This document shows, one piece after another, positions 21,330 through 32,887 of a stretch of 64,000 nt of DNA (position 1 is the stretch's first letter; each line of letters begins with the position of its first letter). Under the pieces are notes generated by a model. The model was not told the origin of the DNA. It made no database searches and saw only the letters and a program-made list of their open reading frames with translations. The stretch covers positions 1-64,000 of the forward strand of contig QVRM01007020.1 in the NCBI GenBank assembly GCA_003439945.1. The letters are read 5' to 3'. Origin of the DNA: Dermanyssus gallinae (taxonomy: Eukaryota; Arthropoda; Arachnida; Mesostigmata; Dermanyssidae). A program made the position numbers and the translations under genes.

Positions 21330-23933
21330 ACTTTTTGGTCTTACCATATAAATTTAACTTTGGATGATAAGGACGTTCCGAAAATTCCTGGGCACAAAAG
21401 TATATGATAGCGTCCAATATCAAGCTATCCGCAAAAGCTACAAACACATTCTTCAATATTAAAATAGCTTGGCTTCATGCATATGTAATGGTGGTACCCG
21501 TGCCAGGTTATTCGGCAGATTTGCGAGCGGTTCATTTGCATGGCTTCTTTCTATCTACGTGAAGAAAAGGCCGGGCCATCAGTATAATTCTCAGCTACAA
21601 ATTTTAAAATTTAGTTTTCTCTGTAGGCTTGATATGAGTCTAGAATATGCGGTGTAAATGATGTGTTACCAAGTGTTAAGTCTTTAATAAGTGTTCTCTC
21701 TCCGCACAGCTCTTAAGGCAAGTGTTGCCGACGCGCACTTTGGAAGCCACAAAACACGCTTAACATATCTGGCCTTTAGCTTGTTTAGACTTTTTAAATG
21801 GTTGAGGGTGGTGCAATTATGGAAAGGCAGTATGTTGCTACAGGAAGTACTTTGATTTTAAAGCAAATTAGAGCTGTTTTTACGTCTACATCGTGCATAT
21901 TGCCCAACAAAAACATTGCAGACATAGCTTTTGCTTGTATCTCCTCGATATGTCTGCTAAAAGAAAGCCCGGGGGTTAGTGTGACGCCTAGATACGAGAA
22001 GTGGCTTACTTATTTGAGTGATTGTCCATATACTGACAGATCATGATCCCTGGCCGCGTATGACCCTCCTCTGCTAAAGCGTTAGACCTGTGACATTTCC
22101 GCGTTAATCTTGAGCTTGTTTTCTTCGCACCACTTTGCGGTTTCGTTATGATACAACCGTAGACGGTTACGAGATTTTGGTAAAATGACTAGGTCATCAG
22201 CATAGAATGCAAAACGGGCTTTAATATTACGCAGTAAGTCCGCGAGTCCAGTCACGTACAAAATAAAAAGAAATGGGCTAGCTGAGTTCCCCTGGGCTAC
22301 CCCGATGGTTTGTGTTTTGGGCGTTTGTACATAGTGGTCGCCGTTTTTCACCCAATTTGTAATATGCGCTAATATATTATGAACGAGATTAAAAAGGGGG
22401 CCTGTTATGTTAAAACGTTTGCGAAGCGTGTCTAATAAACGGTCCCTTGGCAGCCAATCGAAAGCAGTTCAAAAATCTATAAAGGCAGCGTATGTCATTT
22501 TTTGTTAGAGAGGCGTTGTGATACATGGTTTGAAACAAACTCAACTGCATCGGACGTCGATTGCCTCTTTAAAAACCCGTATTGTTCTGTCGGATTTTTT
22601 TCTTCTACGCACGGGTACAATCGATTAGCGATGGGCGACGTTATTATCTTGTAAAGAACGCTTGTAAGTGCTATGCCCCTGTAATTCATTGGGTCAGTTG
22701 CATCTCCCTTTCGCTTAAATATAGGCTGTAGATAGCTGTTCCGCCACTCATGGGGAATTTTGCCTTGTCGAACACATTCATTGTAAAGTTTTGTTACAAT
22801 AGGGCATAAAGCGTCAATATTAGACTTCAGGTGTTCATTAAGAATAGGATCGGGTCCTGCTGATTTTCCGCTTTGCTTCGATATAATTGCGGTTTTGACT
22901 TCGTCCTCAGTAAAATCAACAATTTATTCTAAATAGTCCTGATCTGGCAATATGACGTCTCTCGTTAATAGATTTGTAAAGTTGGCTACCCACTCTTCGT
23001 TATTTATCAATGTGTTTGAAGGAACTGGTTTCCTTGAAAGAAGTAGCCATGGTTTCCGCACGCTTTTCGAAATTAGCCTAATGCGATGTTGTTCCTCGAA
23101 ATGCCGTTTTTTCTTTCTTCATACATCTTAATATTATTTTAATTCCGCTAGTTGTAGAAGTTCAGTTGACGTTGTGGGTTTATACAGACAGATCACGTTC
23201 TTTATTTGTCGACACTCCTTGTCAAACCACGGCTTGTGTCTCTGCAGTCTCACGTTCTTTGGTTTTGCAGCCATGTTGATAGGCCACTTAATCGTTTTTT
23301 CAATATAGTTTATATCATTTGTGCCGTAGGCCGTTTGTAGTGCTTGTTCCAGTATATGGACATCCAATGAGCGAGATGGTCGATTGACTATAGGTGTCGC
23401 CATTTCTTGTCTTTGATGTAGTTTGAACTCCACTTGACAGTGCTTGTGGTGTGCCGATTGTATTACGGTAAGATCAAAGATAGCCTCGACCGTTTGTGGT
23501 ATCGATGATAAAACAATATCAACCGTGCTGTATCCATTCCAGCTAAAATATGTTGGGTCATTGCATTTATTATGAATACTTAATCCAAATTCGTTGACCG
23601 CAGCTTTAAAACTTTCTTGCCTGGCTCCTTCTTTTGTCAAATCACAGTTAAAATCACCACCTATAATTATATTTTTATTTACATTTGTGCAGATTTCCGT
23701 GCAGTTACCTATGTCCTGTACTATTTGATGAACGGTCCGTTCAGGTGGACTATAAACACACATAAGATAGTAATCGATTAGTTCTATTACAATCTGCCTG
23801 GCGGTGCTACGAAGAAGCTTGGCATGCTCCTTCGTTCGCACGCCTTTGCACACGCCCCACTTTGGTCGTTCCCGGCTCTTTGATTTAGTCGCTGGTCCAT
23901 GAAATATTTTATGACTTATAAAAGGGGTCTTCA
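21330..23933 (-). pseudogene. LINE ORF2 (endonuclease-RT) of the nested element, decayed
   Basis: From the 5' side, PFISHKIFHGPATKSKSRER leads into PKWGVCKGVR and matches the endonuclease of the 28.5-29.2 kb copy. An intact stretch at 23134-23853 contains VCVYSPPERTVHQIVQDIGN, then IIIGGDFNCDL and FSWNGYSTVDIVLSS, which are the endonuclease motifs. RT pieces follow: NYRGIALTSVLYK (about 22660), QYGFLKRQSTSDAV (about 22570), GVAQGNSASPFLF (about 22300) and AFYADDLVILPKS (about 22200). The post-RT SQICRITWHGYHHYICMK (about 21500) and a Cys-rich end (CVCSFCG...RYHILLC, about 21390-21440) complete it. Several stops and frameshifts interrupt it. Confidence 0.82.
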
Positions 23934-23939
23934 GTCTTT

Positions 23940-23950
23940 AAGATGGCGGC
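23940..23950 (+). promoter_or_regulatory. YY1/Pho-like site at the start of the inverted LINE 5' segment
   Basis: AAGATGGCGGC matches the AANATGGCGNC core bound by YY1 (Pho in flies). It sits exactly at the inversion junction, where the 5' end of the element RNA is expected. L1 elements carry a YY1 site at the same place and use it to set the transcription start. The function here is inferred only. Confidence 0.45.
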
Positions 23951-24136
23951 GACCGCGCGGACGCGTTTCGTGTGTGCTCTTTTGGTGAGCCACATTTTAA
24001 TTCAAAATACAACTGTTAGCAAAGAGTGACAGTGTTTTACGACAACGGGTTCTACGACCTACCAAGACATTTACGGCTGACGGATCTCCAAAATAACCTC
24101 CTCAATGGGGTGAGTTTGTTTAGGTAGCCACCTTAA

Positions 24137-24374
24137 CGCTGCTTTACAAAACACCAACTGTTAAGAACAACTGCACTATTGCTCGCACTCTTGCTCCTGT
24201 GCGGCGATATCGAGGTTAATCCGGGGCCACCATGCGCAACTTGTGCAGGACAAATGCTTCAAGTAAAAGAGCGCACAGTTTGCGAAGGATGCAGCAAACC
24301 CGCACACAGCCACTGCAGTTTCCAAATACCAGACAAAAATCATTTGTACTGTAAATCGTGCTTTTGGGGAGAGG
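24137..24374 (+). pseudogene. LINE ORF1 N-terminus: 2A-like peptide plus PHD-like finger
   Basis: The open frame starts after a stop at 24134-24136 and has no ATG. It reads TTALLALLLLCGDIEVNPGP, with DIEVNPGP at 24206-24229. This fits the D-(V/I)-E-x-N-P-G-P 2A consensus at which ribosomes skip the last peptide bond. A hydrophobic lead and 2A-like motif at the ORF1 start are known from some non-LTR families. A PHD-like cluster follows (CATC, CEGC, HSHC, CKSC). The frame then runs by chance into the RT of the interrupted RLE element, giving an artificial open frame to 24460. A gene predictor could misread this fusion as a host PHD gene. Confidence 0.75.
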
Positions 24375-26286
24375 TGCCAAGTTTTTGCCACCCAATCTTC
24401 TATGGGGCAGATCTGATAGCCCTAACGAAGAAAGACGGTTTCATTAGACCAGTAGCGTAGACCTCACTTTACGTAGACTGGTTGCCAAAGTAGCGATTGC
24501 CATCAGTAGGACGGCAATTGTGAACGCGGTGACACCTTACTAGGTTGATGTTTCGGTAAAAGGAGGAGCCGAAGCTGCAGCACACGCAACTTGGGCTTTC
24601 ACGGAGGCAGAGGGGCCCCCACGGGTCCTGTAAAACTAGATTTTCAAAACGGCTTCAACACCATTCGACGCGATGTCATCCTTAGTGAAGTCAAAGCAAA
24701 TGCTCCACAAATGTTCCGCTTAGCGTGGCAGAGCTACGGCAAGCCATCACTGCTGTGCTGGGGAGAGAGTGAGCCTCTTCTCTCAGCCAACGGAGTACAA
24801 CAGGGAGACCCGATTGGACCCGCCTTATTTAGTCTAGGAATCTCGGGATTAGTGTCCCGTATCTCTCAACGTCTCTAAATGCGAGCTTATAGCTGTAGGT
24901 GGAACCTCCCACGAACAGGAGGAGGCATGCAAAATCATTGCAGACGCCCTGCCCGGTACAAAGAAAATCGAGTTGCATGACTTGAAAGTCTTAAGAGTGC
25001 CCGTTGGCTCTCGGAGGATCTCTAGAACAATCCTGTATAAGAGAGACGCCCTTCGGTCTATAAAAACTCGGCTGTTGCCAATGCACTCACATGCTACACT
25101 ATGCCTATGGAGATACAGCCTAGGGTCACCTAGATTAAGCTATTTTCGACGCACTTCGCCCACAGGGCAAAACTGTGAAATTTGCAAGCATTTGACAAGG
25201 TGGCAAAGAAGACACTGAGTAAAATTCTAAACGTAGCCCTTACTGACAGATTCTGGAAAAGAGCCACATTTCCTCTCAGCGAAGAATGGTTGCGACTAAG
25301 GTCCGCAGCAGAGGTTGCTTCATTGTGCTACGCTGCTTCTCTTATAGAGTTCTCAGAGCTCGCAGAGATGTCGTTAGAACCGCATGTTTGTACTGTTCTC
25401 CGCGCAGCGAGGGACGAAGCTGAGCTGAGCTCGATAGGCCCTGGCCACTGGGAACAACACCCTACGCACCATATACTTGACGGCTACAAGTGTCAAACGA
25501 CCGCTCGCAAGATCTTAGATAACATCCAATTCCGACAGAGAAAGCGGTATTTATAGCCGCCCGTGAGACCTTCAGCAGTGGCTTCCTAAGGGCACTTCCT
25601 TTACCGCATATGGGCACCATGCTGGAAAACACCTCCTTCCGCATGGTGGCCGCCTTAAGAATTGACGCTCCCATATGTGAGCCATAGGAGTGCAGGGCGT
25701 GTGTAAAAACAGACTGTACTCCTTAAGATGCTCTAAGAGCTCTGTTAGGACTCTCAGACACGCGGAAATCAACGCAGTCTTAAAGATGGCTCTTTGTAGA
25801 GCCGGTGTACCAAGCACCCTAGAGCCCATGTTGGGCTACGAAGACGACAAAAGACCCGGCGGCGTCACCGTTCCGCCATGGTGTAAGGGAAATGCTTGGT
25901 ATGGGATGCCACGGTATCATGTACAGTGGCTCCGTCATACTTGATGCACAGTGCTACCCGGTCAGAGTGGGCTGCTGAACATGCTGAGATCACAAAGAAA
26001 CGCAAATACTCTGACCTGGAGAAAAGATATCACTTCGTACCCGTCGCCATGGAAACGATGGGCCCAATCAGCAAAAACACAAGTATCTTCCTCAGAGGCC
26101 TAGGTATCAAAATTAGTGCTAACACGGGTGAGCAGCGCGAGGGTGAGTTTCTGCGTCAGTAACTCTCGCTCGCAGTGTGTAGGGAAAACGCTGCCGCTGT
26201 TATCGGCTCTATGGTTTGAGAAGTGGGGGTGAGCCTAGGCTGGTTTAGGTCCCACAATTGTAGGGAAACACCAAAAAAATTGAAAT

Positions 26287-26412
<126 letters not shown>

Positions 26413-26466
26413 TCACCATAGTTGTTGGTAGTAGGATTGGATTGACACACATGGCCTGCTACGAAA

Positions 26467-29203
26467 TTATAACAATATCTCGTTCACACGCGCCTGTAAC
26501 GAGTAAGAGTCTAATGCCGAACATTTTAGAACATGATATCGACAGATATTGCACTCACCACAAAACTTACATACACAGTCGTTAATATCATAACATTCAC
26601 CTTTGAGGCACATATAATGGTGATAACCATGCCATGTTACCCTGCACAATAATGGTCGGTTACTTTGCAAGGCACGTTTCCATTGCTCTGAGCGAAAAGC
26701 ATTTGTGTAGTTACACATAACAAAATGTACGTTTCGGTCTTCCCTGAATGCTCTGTACATGTCGAGTGTATTTGTACTTGTCGGTAATTTGTGTAGGACT
26801 AAGTTTTCTACCAGAGTACGTTCTCCGCATAGTTCTAGTGCTAGGGTAGCTGACGCGTTCTTGGGTAATCCCAGCACACGCTTCACAAAGCTGGCCTTTA
26901 CGCGGTCTAAATTTTTGAGATCGCGTAATGTTAGGTGCGGCGCAATTACTGGGAGACAGTACTGGAGTATCGGGGTAATTTTCATATTAAACATTTCATT
27001 GCTGTGTCAAGATCTACGTCTCGAATGTCCCCGAGTAGCATAATCGCCGCCGTGGCCTTTGCTCGCAGTTCCTCGATGTGTCTGCTAAAAGTCAGTCGCG
27101 GTGTCAGAGTTACGCCAAGATACGAGAAATGGTTAACCAGCTCAAGGCAAGTACTGTTGATCTTGACGCGATGGTCGGCAGCGGCGTATGAGCCGCCGCG
27201 CCTGAAGCGAAGAATCTTTGTCTTAGAGATATTAATTATGAGTCGGTTGTCCGCACACCATTTTGAGGTTGCATTTAAGTAGAATTGTACGTGTTCCCGG
27301 GATTTGGCTAAGATGACGAGGTCGTCCGCGTAGAAGGCATGCGGTGCTTTCATTGTGCGTAGAAGGTCTGCTAAGCCAGCGATGTACAGTATAAAGATAA
27401 ATGGGCTTGCAGAGTCGCCCTGCGCTACTCCAGTTTTTTGTGTAACAGGCTCGTTTATATAATGATTTCCGTTTTTACTGGTTACAAAATTGTGGCTCAG
27501 CATATCTCGAATCAAATTGAATAGTTGGCCCTTAATATTAAATCTCTCTCAGAGGATTTCGAGGAGGCGGTCCCTAGGCACACTGTCGAATGCGGTTTGA
27601 AAGTCGACAAAGGCCGCATACGTCATACTTTTGTCTCGTTGGCGTTCACTTACGTGTTCACTCACGAACCGTAAAGCGTCTGCTGTTGACTTTCCTGGCA
27701 GGAATCCAAACTGCTCACAGGGCAGATCATTAACCGTGCATTCATACATCCTTCTCACTATGAGCGATGTAAGCAGTTTGTATAGGACACTAGTTAGGGC
27801 AATTCCTCGATAGTTTTTCGGGTCGGTTGGGTCCCCTTTCTTCTTGTAAATTGGCTGTATAAGTATTTTTCTCCACTCGTTAGATATTTTGCCTTGTCGA
27901 GCGCATTTATTAAAAAGCCTAGTCAAATACGGGCCTATAGTTTGCAGGTTAGCTTTTAAATGCTCATACACAATAAGATCCAGCCCAGCTGATTTGCCAT
28001 TTTGTCTCGATATTATTGCACCTATGACTTCATCATCTGTAAACACAAGAGTTTCGTCTGTGTCATTTCTGGGCGGGAGTGTAAAATCGTTTTCTAAAAG
28101 GTCTTTAAAATGTCTGATCCACTCGGTATCGCTTATGAGTGGGTTTCCTGGATCTACTCTATGTGGCAGGAGGAGCCACGGTTTATTTACACTGAGCTGT
28201 ATAAGATTTAGACGTCGCTGTTGCTCATAATGCTGCCTTTTCTCTCGTATCATGTTTTTAAAAACTCGTTTCATTAGCGCTAGCTGGTAAAATCAATTTT
28301 GAATATACTCTGTACTGTTACGAATCGCATATTTTAAATTTCTACATTCGTGGTCGAACCAGGGTTTGTGCTTGCACGGTCTTTTTTCTCTCGTAAGCGA
28401 TGATAGGTGTATAACCCAGCGAAGGGTTCTCTCGCTGCAGTCTATGTCATCGAGGCTTTGCATCGATTGTATCGCTTGTATTAGTATGTGGGGGTTTAAC
28501 GACCGGCTAATTCTACAGCTAGGTACTGAGGGCGCGATAGGTGCCTGGGTGCGAGATATGTCGAATACCTTGCAGTGTTTGCGGAGAGCTGAGGGTAGAA
28601 CCGAAGGTTATGAATTATGACCCCTGGCTGCGGTGCTGACGACAATACAATATCGACTGCGCTAGCGCCGTTCCAGCTCATGTATGTTACTTCTGTGTAG
28701 TCATTTTCAATTTGCAGTCTTAGTTCTTGTGTCCCTGCTATGAAAGCAGCTCGACGGCTACATTGCTTTTTCAGGTCGCAGTTGGTGTCGGCACCAATTA
28801 TAATGTGTTTTTCTGTCTTAGTACAAAGTTTAAGACACTCCCCAATGTCCTTAATAATATTGGCTACTTGTCTTTCTGGGGGGCTATATATGCATACAAG
28901 ATAATAGTCTGTAAGTTGTATTACAACGTGCCGAGCTGTGCCACGCAATAGCTGAGCCCATTCTGTAGTTCTTATTGCAACACATACACCCCACTTGGGT
29001 CTTCCTCTGCCACTTGTCTTTACGGCTAGACCATGGAATACTTTATGGTTAGGCAGGGTTATACGTGGTCTATCCGTTACAAACGTGTCTGTTAACAGCA
29101 GTATGTCGTATTCGTTAAATTCGTCTTCTCCCGAAGATTTCCATAGCGATTCTAACGACTCGACATTATACAGAAGACATTTTGATCGCACGTTCGATGA
29201 CAT
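26467..29203 (-). pseudogene. LINE ORF2: endonuclease, RT, Cys-rich tail, with frameshifts
   Basis: The endonuclease (28496-29203) starts MSSNVRSKCLLYNVESLES and has VCIYSPPE, IIIGADTNCDL (GDFN changed to GADTN) and SWNGASAVDIVLSS. RT domain pieces (27549-28274, 26982-27515) show LIQPIYKKKGDPTDPKNYRG, CEQFGFLPGKSTADAL, FVDFQTAFDSVPRD, GVAQGDSASPFIF and AFYADDLVILAKS. The C-terminal piece (26467-26994) has VTWHGYHHYMCLKGEC and CVCKFCGECNICRYHVLKC. There are frameshifts at about 28.4, 27.54 and 26.99 kb. The altered GDFN motif also argues against activity. Confidence 0.87.
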
Positions 29204-29294
29204 GTGTCTATCTACTTGGCTGTGCGCAGGTTCAACGTACAGTCATTTGGGTGTGCTTGACATAGAATTGTCGTCGTTTGGCCTGCTTCGTTTC

Positions 29295-29990
29295 TCACCT
29301 CTGGTGGTATGATTGTTTTCCCCATAGATTCGGTATGCTTTGAGCTGGCCGCGAAAAAGGGTGAAAGCGGATACCGGCCGGCCACACGTTTGGGTCTAAC
29401 AATTCGTTGTAGACGTCAGCCTTCACTTGCACGTAAAAGTTGTTGTAATATGCTTGATTTAAGCCTGTCAACTTTGTTACTTTTACGTCTGCCTCTGTTC
29501 CTACGATTCGGGCTACGTACTCTTTGAGAACGTCAGCAGTGTGGGATAGCTGTAGCCGGCTGACGAAGAGCGATTTCGTTTTCGGCCTTTCTGGCACGTC
29601 GTGAAATTCTACAGCTTTTAGATCAGTCATCTTGTTCGTGCCTTTGTTCACGTGCACCACTCGGCCACGCTTCCCCATTGTCTGTCAGTTGTTGTTGTCA
29701 CGTTGTCGAGCACGTCCTTTTGGCGTATGCACGTTGCGGTGCTGATCGGCGGGGTTAAAGCGGAGACGGCGCGGTGTGCTAGCAGCTGAGAGTGGTGGTG
29801 CGTACATATTATTACCGCTGGTCTGTATAGGTTGCCGCTCTTGGTGTCTTAGTTGCTGCTGCTGTTGTGGTGGCTGTTGCGATGAGTGTTGGTTTTGGTG
29901 CTTCTCAGCTGGTTTTGCGAGGCTATTCATTGTAGTGATCTTTTTTGTGAGTTCGTCGATTTTTTCCTTAGTGCTTGTAGCTCGGTAGCA
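29295..29990 (-). pseudogene. LINE ORF1, 5'-truncated
   Basis: Reading the minus strand, a short heptad-like stretch (CATELQALRKKIDELTKKIT, about 29985-29930) is followed by a Gln-rich linker (29685-29930). The C-terminal domain follows, with TKSLFVSRLQLSHTADVLKE and WPAGIRFHPFSRPA (29295-29678). A stop separates the two open pieces near 29683. The domain pattern (LFVSRL...YV....V.KL....Y.NF.V.V....L..P..WP.G..F.PF) is common in ORF1 proteins of CR1/L2/jockey-type elements and is presumed to bind RNA. The PHD part is absent because the copy stops at the (AAT)n array. Confidence 0.68.
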
Positions 29991-30040
29991 CAGTTACAGG
30001 GCTGTTTGGCCGTCGTGTTATTGGCAACAATGATGGACAC

Positions 30041-30072
30041 TTAATAATAATGATAATAATTATAATGATAAC

Positions 30073-30144
<72 letters not shown>
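30041..30144 (+). repeat. (AAT)n array 3
   Basis: About 100 bp of AAT repeats, with a few TGA/TTA interruptions on the left. It borders the 5' end of the minus-strand LINE at 26408-30040. Confidence 0.97.
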
Positions 30145-30145
<1 letters not shown>

Positions 30146-30282
30146 GTCGTCTGCTACATGCCGACGCAGGTGGTCAAGAGCTCCGTTAAATTGTGACTTT
30201 TTGTTATCAAAAGAAGCATTTCATAAGCTCGATCCCAGTGCGGTAACCTCGTGGTGACTCTGACGAAAGTGGTAAGGAGGAT

Positions 30283-31264
30283 ATGGAGGAGATGGGTACG
30301 GGCACGTCGGACGACTCTCTCCCGGAGAAAGCTATGAAGAGAGTAGCCAGAGAAGTGACAACAGAAGCTCCTGTTAGTACAAAGAGTAATAGTCGCCTGA
30401 GTGGCGGCGATAAGGGCAATGAATGGCGACTGGAAATAATTTTCGAGAGCCCAAATGATCCTGGGAGTCTGAAAAAGTTGAGTTTACTGAAGATATATAC
30501 TGAAATAAGAGCAACTATACTTCGCGCATGCTCGTTTCACAACACAGAGTAAACTTGCGATTCGGATCGCACAGCCAGAGGACGAAACGGTGTCTAGGGC
30601 ACTTACAAGCGTATGCGGAATAACAGCGGCTCCGATTACCGATGCGAGTGCATTCTGGGGACGCATCAGCGAAGTAAACTTAAAATTCCAAGAAGATGAT
30701 CTACTAGAATGCCTGAAAGAGCGAGGCGTAGGTAAAGTAAAGTGAGAAAAATACACGGTTGCAGACGCCAGCGACCAAAATATTGTTGTCAAATTATGGA
30801 AGAACTCAGGAAGGGTCCAGCTCCGATTTATTGGACCTCCTGTGCCGGAGGTGTTTATAGCAGGTGAACGCTTCTAAGTTGCGCGTTGTGCCGGCTCTCC
30901 TCTACAATGCCTTTCATGCCACAAGTTTGGTCATAAGGCTGCAATGTGCAATAAAAAAGCTAGCCTAACATGTAGGCGATGCGCCAAACCAGGACACCAA
31001 ATGTGGCAATGCCAAAAGAAAGCACACTGCGCTAACTGTGGGGGCGCCCACTCAGCTAAGTACAACAGATACCCAGTGAGGCAAGTCTACAGCGAAGGTC
31101 AACGGAAAAAGCTGTACGAGAAAGTTTCTACGCGCCTGCAGGTTTCAATATCGACTGAAGACTTTCCCGCACTGAATACGGAAAGTTCTTCGCCAGCAAA
31201 CAGCACCGATGGACGAAAGTCGTACGCTGAAGTAACAAGAACTTCCCTCCCTTCCAGAAACTAA
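30283..31264 (+). pseudogene. LINE ORF1 (gag-like) with CCHC knuckles, frameshifted
   Basis: The first open piece (30283-30552) is a charged N-terminus with a GNEWRLEIIFESPNDPGS segment. Frame changes at about 30.55 and 30.74 kb follow. Zinc-knuckle sequences lie at about 30895-31065: CLSCHKFGHKAAMC, then CRRCAKPGHQMWQC, then CANCGGAHSAKY. Such triple knuckles are typical of I/jockey-type ORF1 proteins, which package the element RNA. The last piece ends at 31264, just before the ORF2 frame opens. Confidence 0.72.
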
Positions 31265-31288
31265 GCCAACGACTAGTCCATCATCGAA

Positions 31289-32866
31289 ATGACCAATCAA
31301 CCTTTACGTCATTCCGAAAGCGTAGATAACCGGGTTATTCAGCAAATTCACACGTGGACACAGCCAATCTATACATGCGATTCCGGTTTCTTGCCAAACA
31401 AAAACACAATGTCTAGACCATGTCTAACACACTGGAATTGTGGCTGGAGTCACAAGAAGAATGTTCCAGTTATAAAAGAAATGTGCACGAGTGGCATTAA
31501 AGTAATATGTTTAAACGAAGGTAATTTTCCTAAACATTTCGGAATCTCTGGTTTTTTGACGTATGTTGACACAGATTGTCAATCAACCGGCACAACCTCA
31601 CTGGCTACAATTCTCGTTGACGCAAATGTAGAGCAGTGTGAACTGTCGCTCCAATCGGTAGACGGGGCTCGCATGTGCGGGGTATCTGTCAAACTGCACG
31701 ACATCACCATGAACATAGTTTCGGTTTACCTCTCACCGAACAAAGCCATCAATATGACTCAATTAATGGATGTGTTGTGCCAGCATGCGCCACTCATCTT
31801 GGCAGGCGACTTCAATGCAAAGCACCCTGCATGGGGCAGTGCGAATGTAACCAAACGCGGGGAAGATCTGTTTAACAATCTTGAAACCAAAAACTACACC
31901 ATTATGAATGATGGCAGCCCAACGTTTATGCGACAGTACAGCCCTGGTTTTGTGGAGTCTCATCTTGATGTCGTCGCAGTGAGCAATGAGTTGACAAATT
32001 ACTTCACTATGGAAATTGAAGACAGCGCCACCTTCTCAGATCATGCTCGGTGCTACCTGTACTTGAAAGCAGATAATGGCAAAAAGTGGAGATGGACTTG
32101 CATCACTGACTGGAGGAGATATAAAGAATATGTTAGAGAACGCCTATCTGCCGGAAACGAAGTTAGTACTGCCATCAGAGAATCCCACAAGATGGCTACC
32201 AAGCGAGTCAGGGTTCCTCTATATCTACCCCCACCGGACATCAAACTTGCTGGCCTACTGCAGGAGGTAAAGCGTCTAAAGAGGAGATTCAGGAAACATG
32301 GCTGGCTGTCCGATTACTCGATGTTGGCATCAGTGATGAAAGAGATAAATTCATACTCTGCTGACTTGCGGAAAAGACTTGAAGAGAAGTTCATCAAACA
32401 GCTAGGCGTCAACACAGGGTTGGGAGAGGCATGGAGTTGGATTAAGTCAACGGCCGAAACCCAACCAAAATGTCCGCTGTTTGCAGTCTGTCGATCAACG
32501 GGAAAGTCATTGCAAACTATACTCAATGATATGCTTGACGGGGCAATAAAAACAGCGGCCACGCCCGACACAGGAGAAACTCCAGGTACTGTCACTGAAC
32601 CGCCTGCACAGAGCACATGCGATGAAAACGCTACTGATACTGATTGCGATTTCACAAGGTGGGAGCTAGATCTGGCATTGGACACTGCCAACGCAAAAAG
32701 TGCCCTGGGCCCCGACGGCATCAGCAACAAGCAACTGAAGTCACTGGACAATACCGGGAGAGACCTTCTTCTTTGTGATCTTAATGCTATCCTGAAAAGA
32801 GGAGAATTTCCAACTGAGTGGAAAACTGGGGAAGGGGTACCAATTTTGAAACAAGGTAGACCGTGA
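31289..32866 (+). CDS. LINE ORF2, N-terminal part: APE endonuclease and RT start
   Basis: This is a 525-codon open piece. The endonuclease starts at LTHWNCGWSHKKNVPVIKEM (about 31418). Motifs include LILAGDFNAKHPAWGS (about 31794), SHLDVVAVS (about 31958) and FSDHARCYL (about 32034), all canonical for APE-type LINE endonucleases. The RT entry region SALGPDGISNKQLKSL (about 32698) and FPTEWKTGEGVPILKQG end the frame. A stop at 32864 splits it from the RT core, so the ORF2 is broken although the endonuclease itself looks intact. Confidence 0.8.
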   Translation: MTNQPLRHSESVDNRVIQQIHTWTQPIYTCDSGFLPNKNTMSRPCLTHWNCGWSHKKNVPVIKEMCTSGIKVICLNEGNFPKHFGISGFLTYVDTDCQSTGTTSLATILVDANVEQCELSLQSVDGARMCGVSVKLHDITMNIVSVYLSPNKAINMTQLMDVLCQHAPLILAGDFNAKHPAWGSANVTKRGEDLFNNLETKNYTIMNDGSPTFMRQYSPGFVESHLDVVAVSNELTNYFTMEIEDSATFSDHARCYLYLKADNGKKWRWTCITDWRRYKEYVRERLSAGNEVSTAIRESHKMATKRVRVPLYLPPPDIKLAGLLQEVKRLKRRFRKHGWLSDYSMLASVMKEINSYSADLRKRLEEKFIKQLGVNTGLGEAWSWIKSTAETQPKCPLFAVCRSTGKSLQTILNDMLDGAIKTAATPDTGETPGTVTEPPAQSTCDENATDTDCDFTRWELDLALDTANAKSALGPDGISNKQLKSLDNTGRDLLLCDLNAILKRGEFPTEWKTGEGVPILKQGRP

Positions 32867-32887
32867 TCACAATTAGGCTCATATAGA

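Larger units (their letters stand above)
21259..24374 (-). mobile_element. CR1/L2-like LINE nested in the RLE element, with 5' part inverted
   Basis: The insert lies between two copies of TGCCAAGTTTTT (21247-21258 and 24375-24386). From 23933 down to 21260 it is minus-oriented: endonuclease, RT, Cys-rich tail and a 3' UTR ending GTGGTGAAATAAATGCTG. This aligns with the 3' UTR of the 26.4-30.04 kb copy, which has ATGGTGAATAAGTATT. From 23940 to 24374 the orientation flips to +, and this part carries the start of ORF1 (2A-like, PHD). This is the structure expected from twin priming, known from mammalian L1. The region between the ORF1 PHD and mid-endonuclease is missing, so the copy was dead on arrival. 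Confidence 0.8.

Noticed and set aside
29776..29988. Cys-rich 70-codon + strand frame
   Set aside because: It is the antisense of the Gln-rich CAG/CAA codons of the LINE ORF1 linker.
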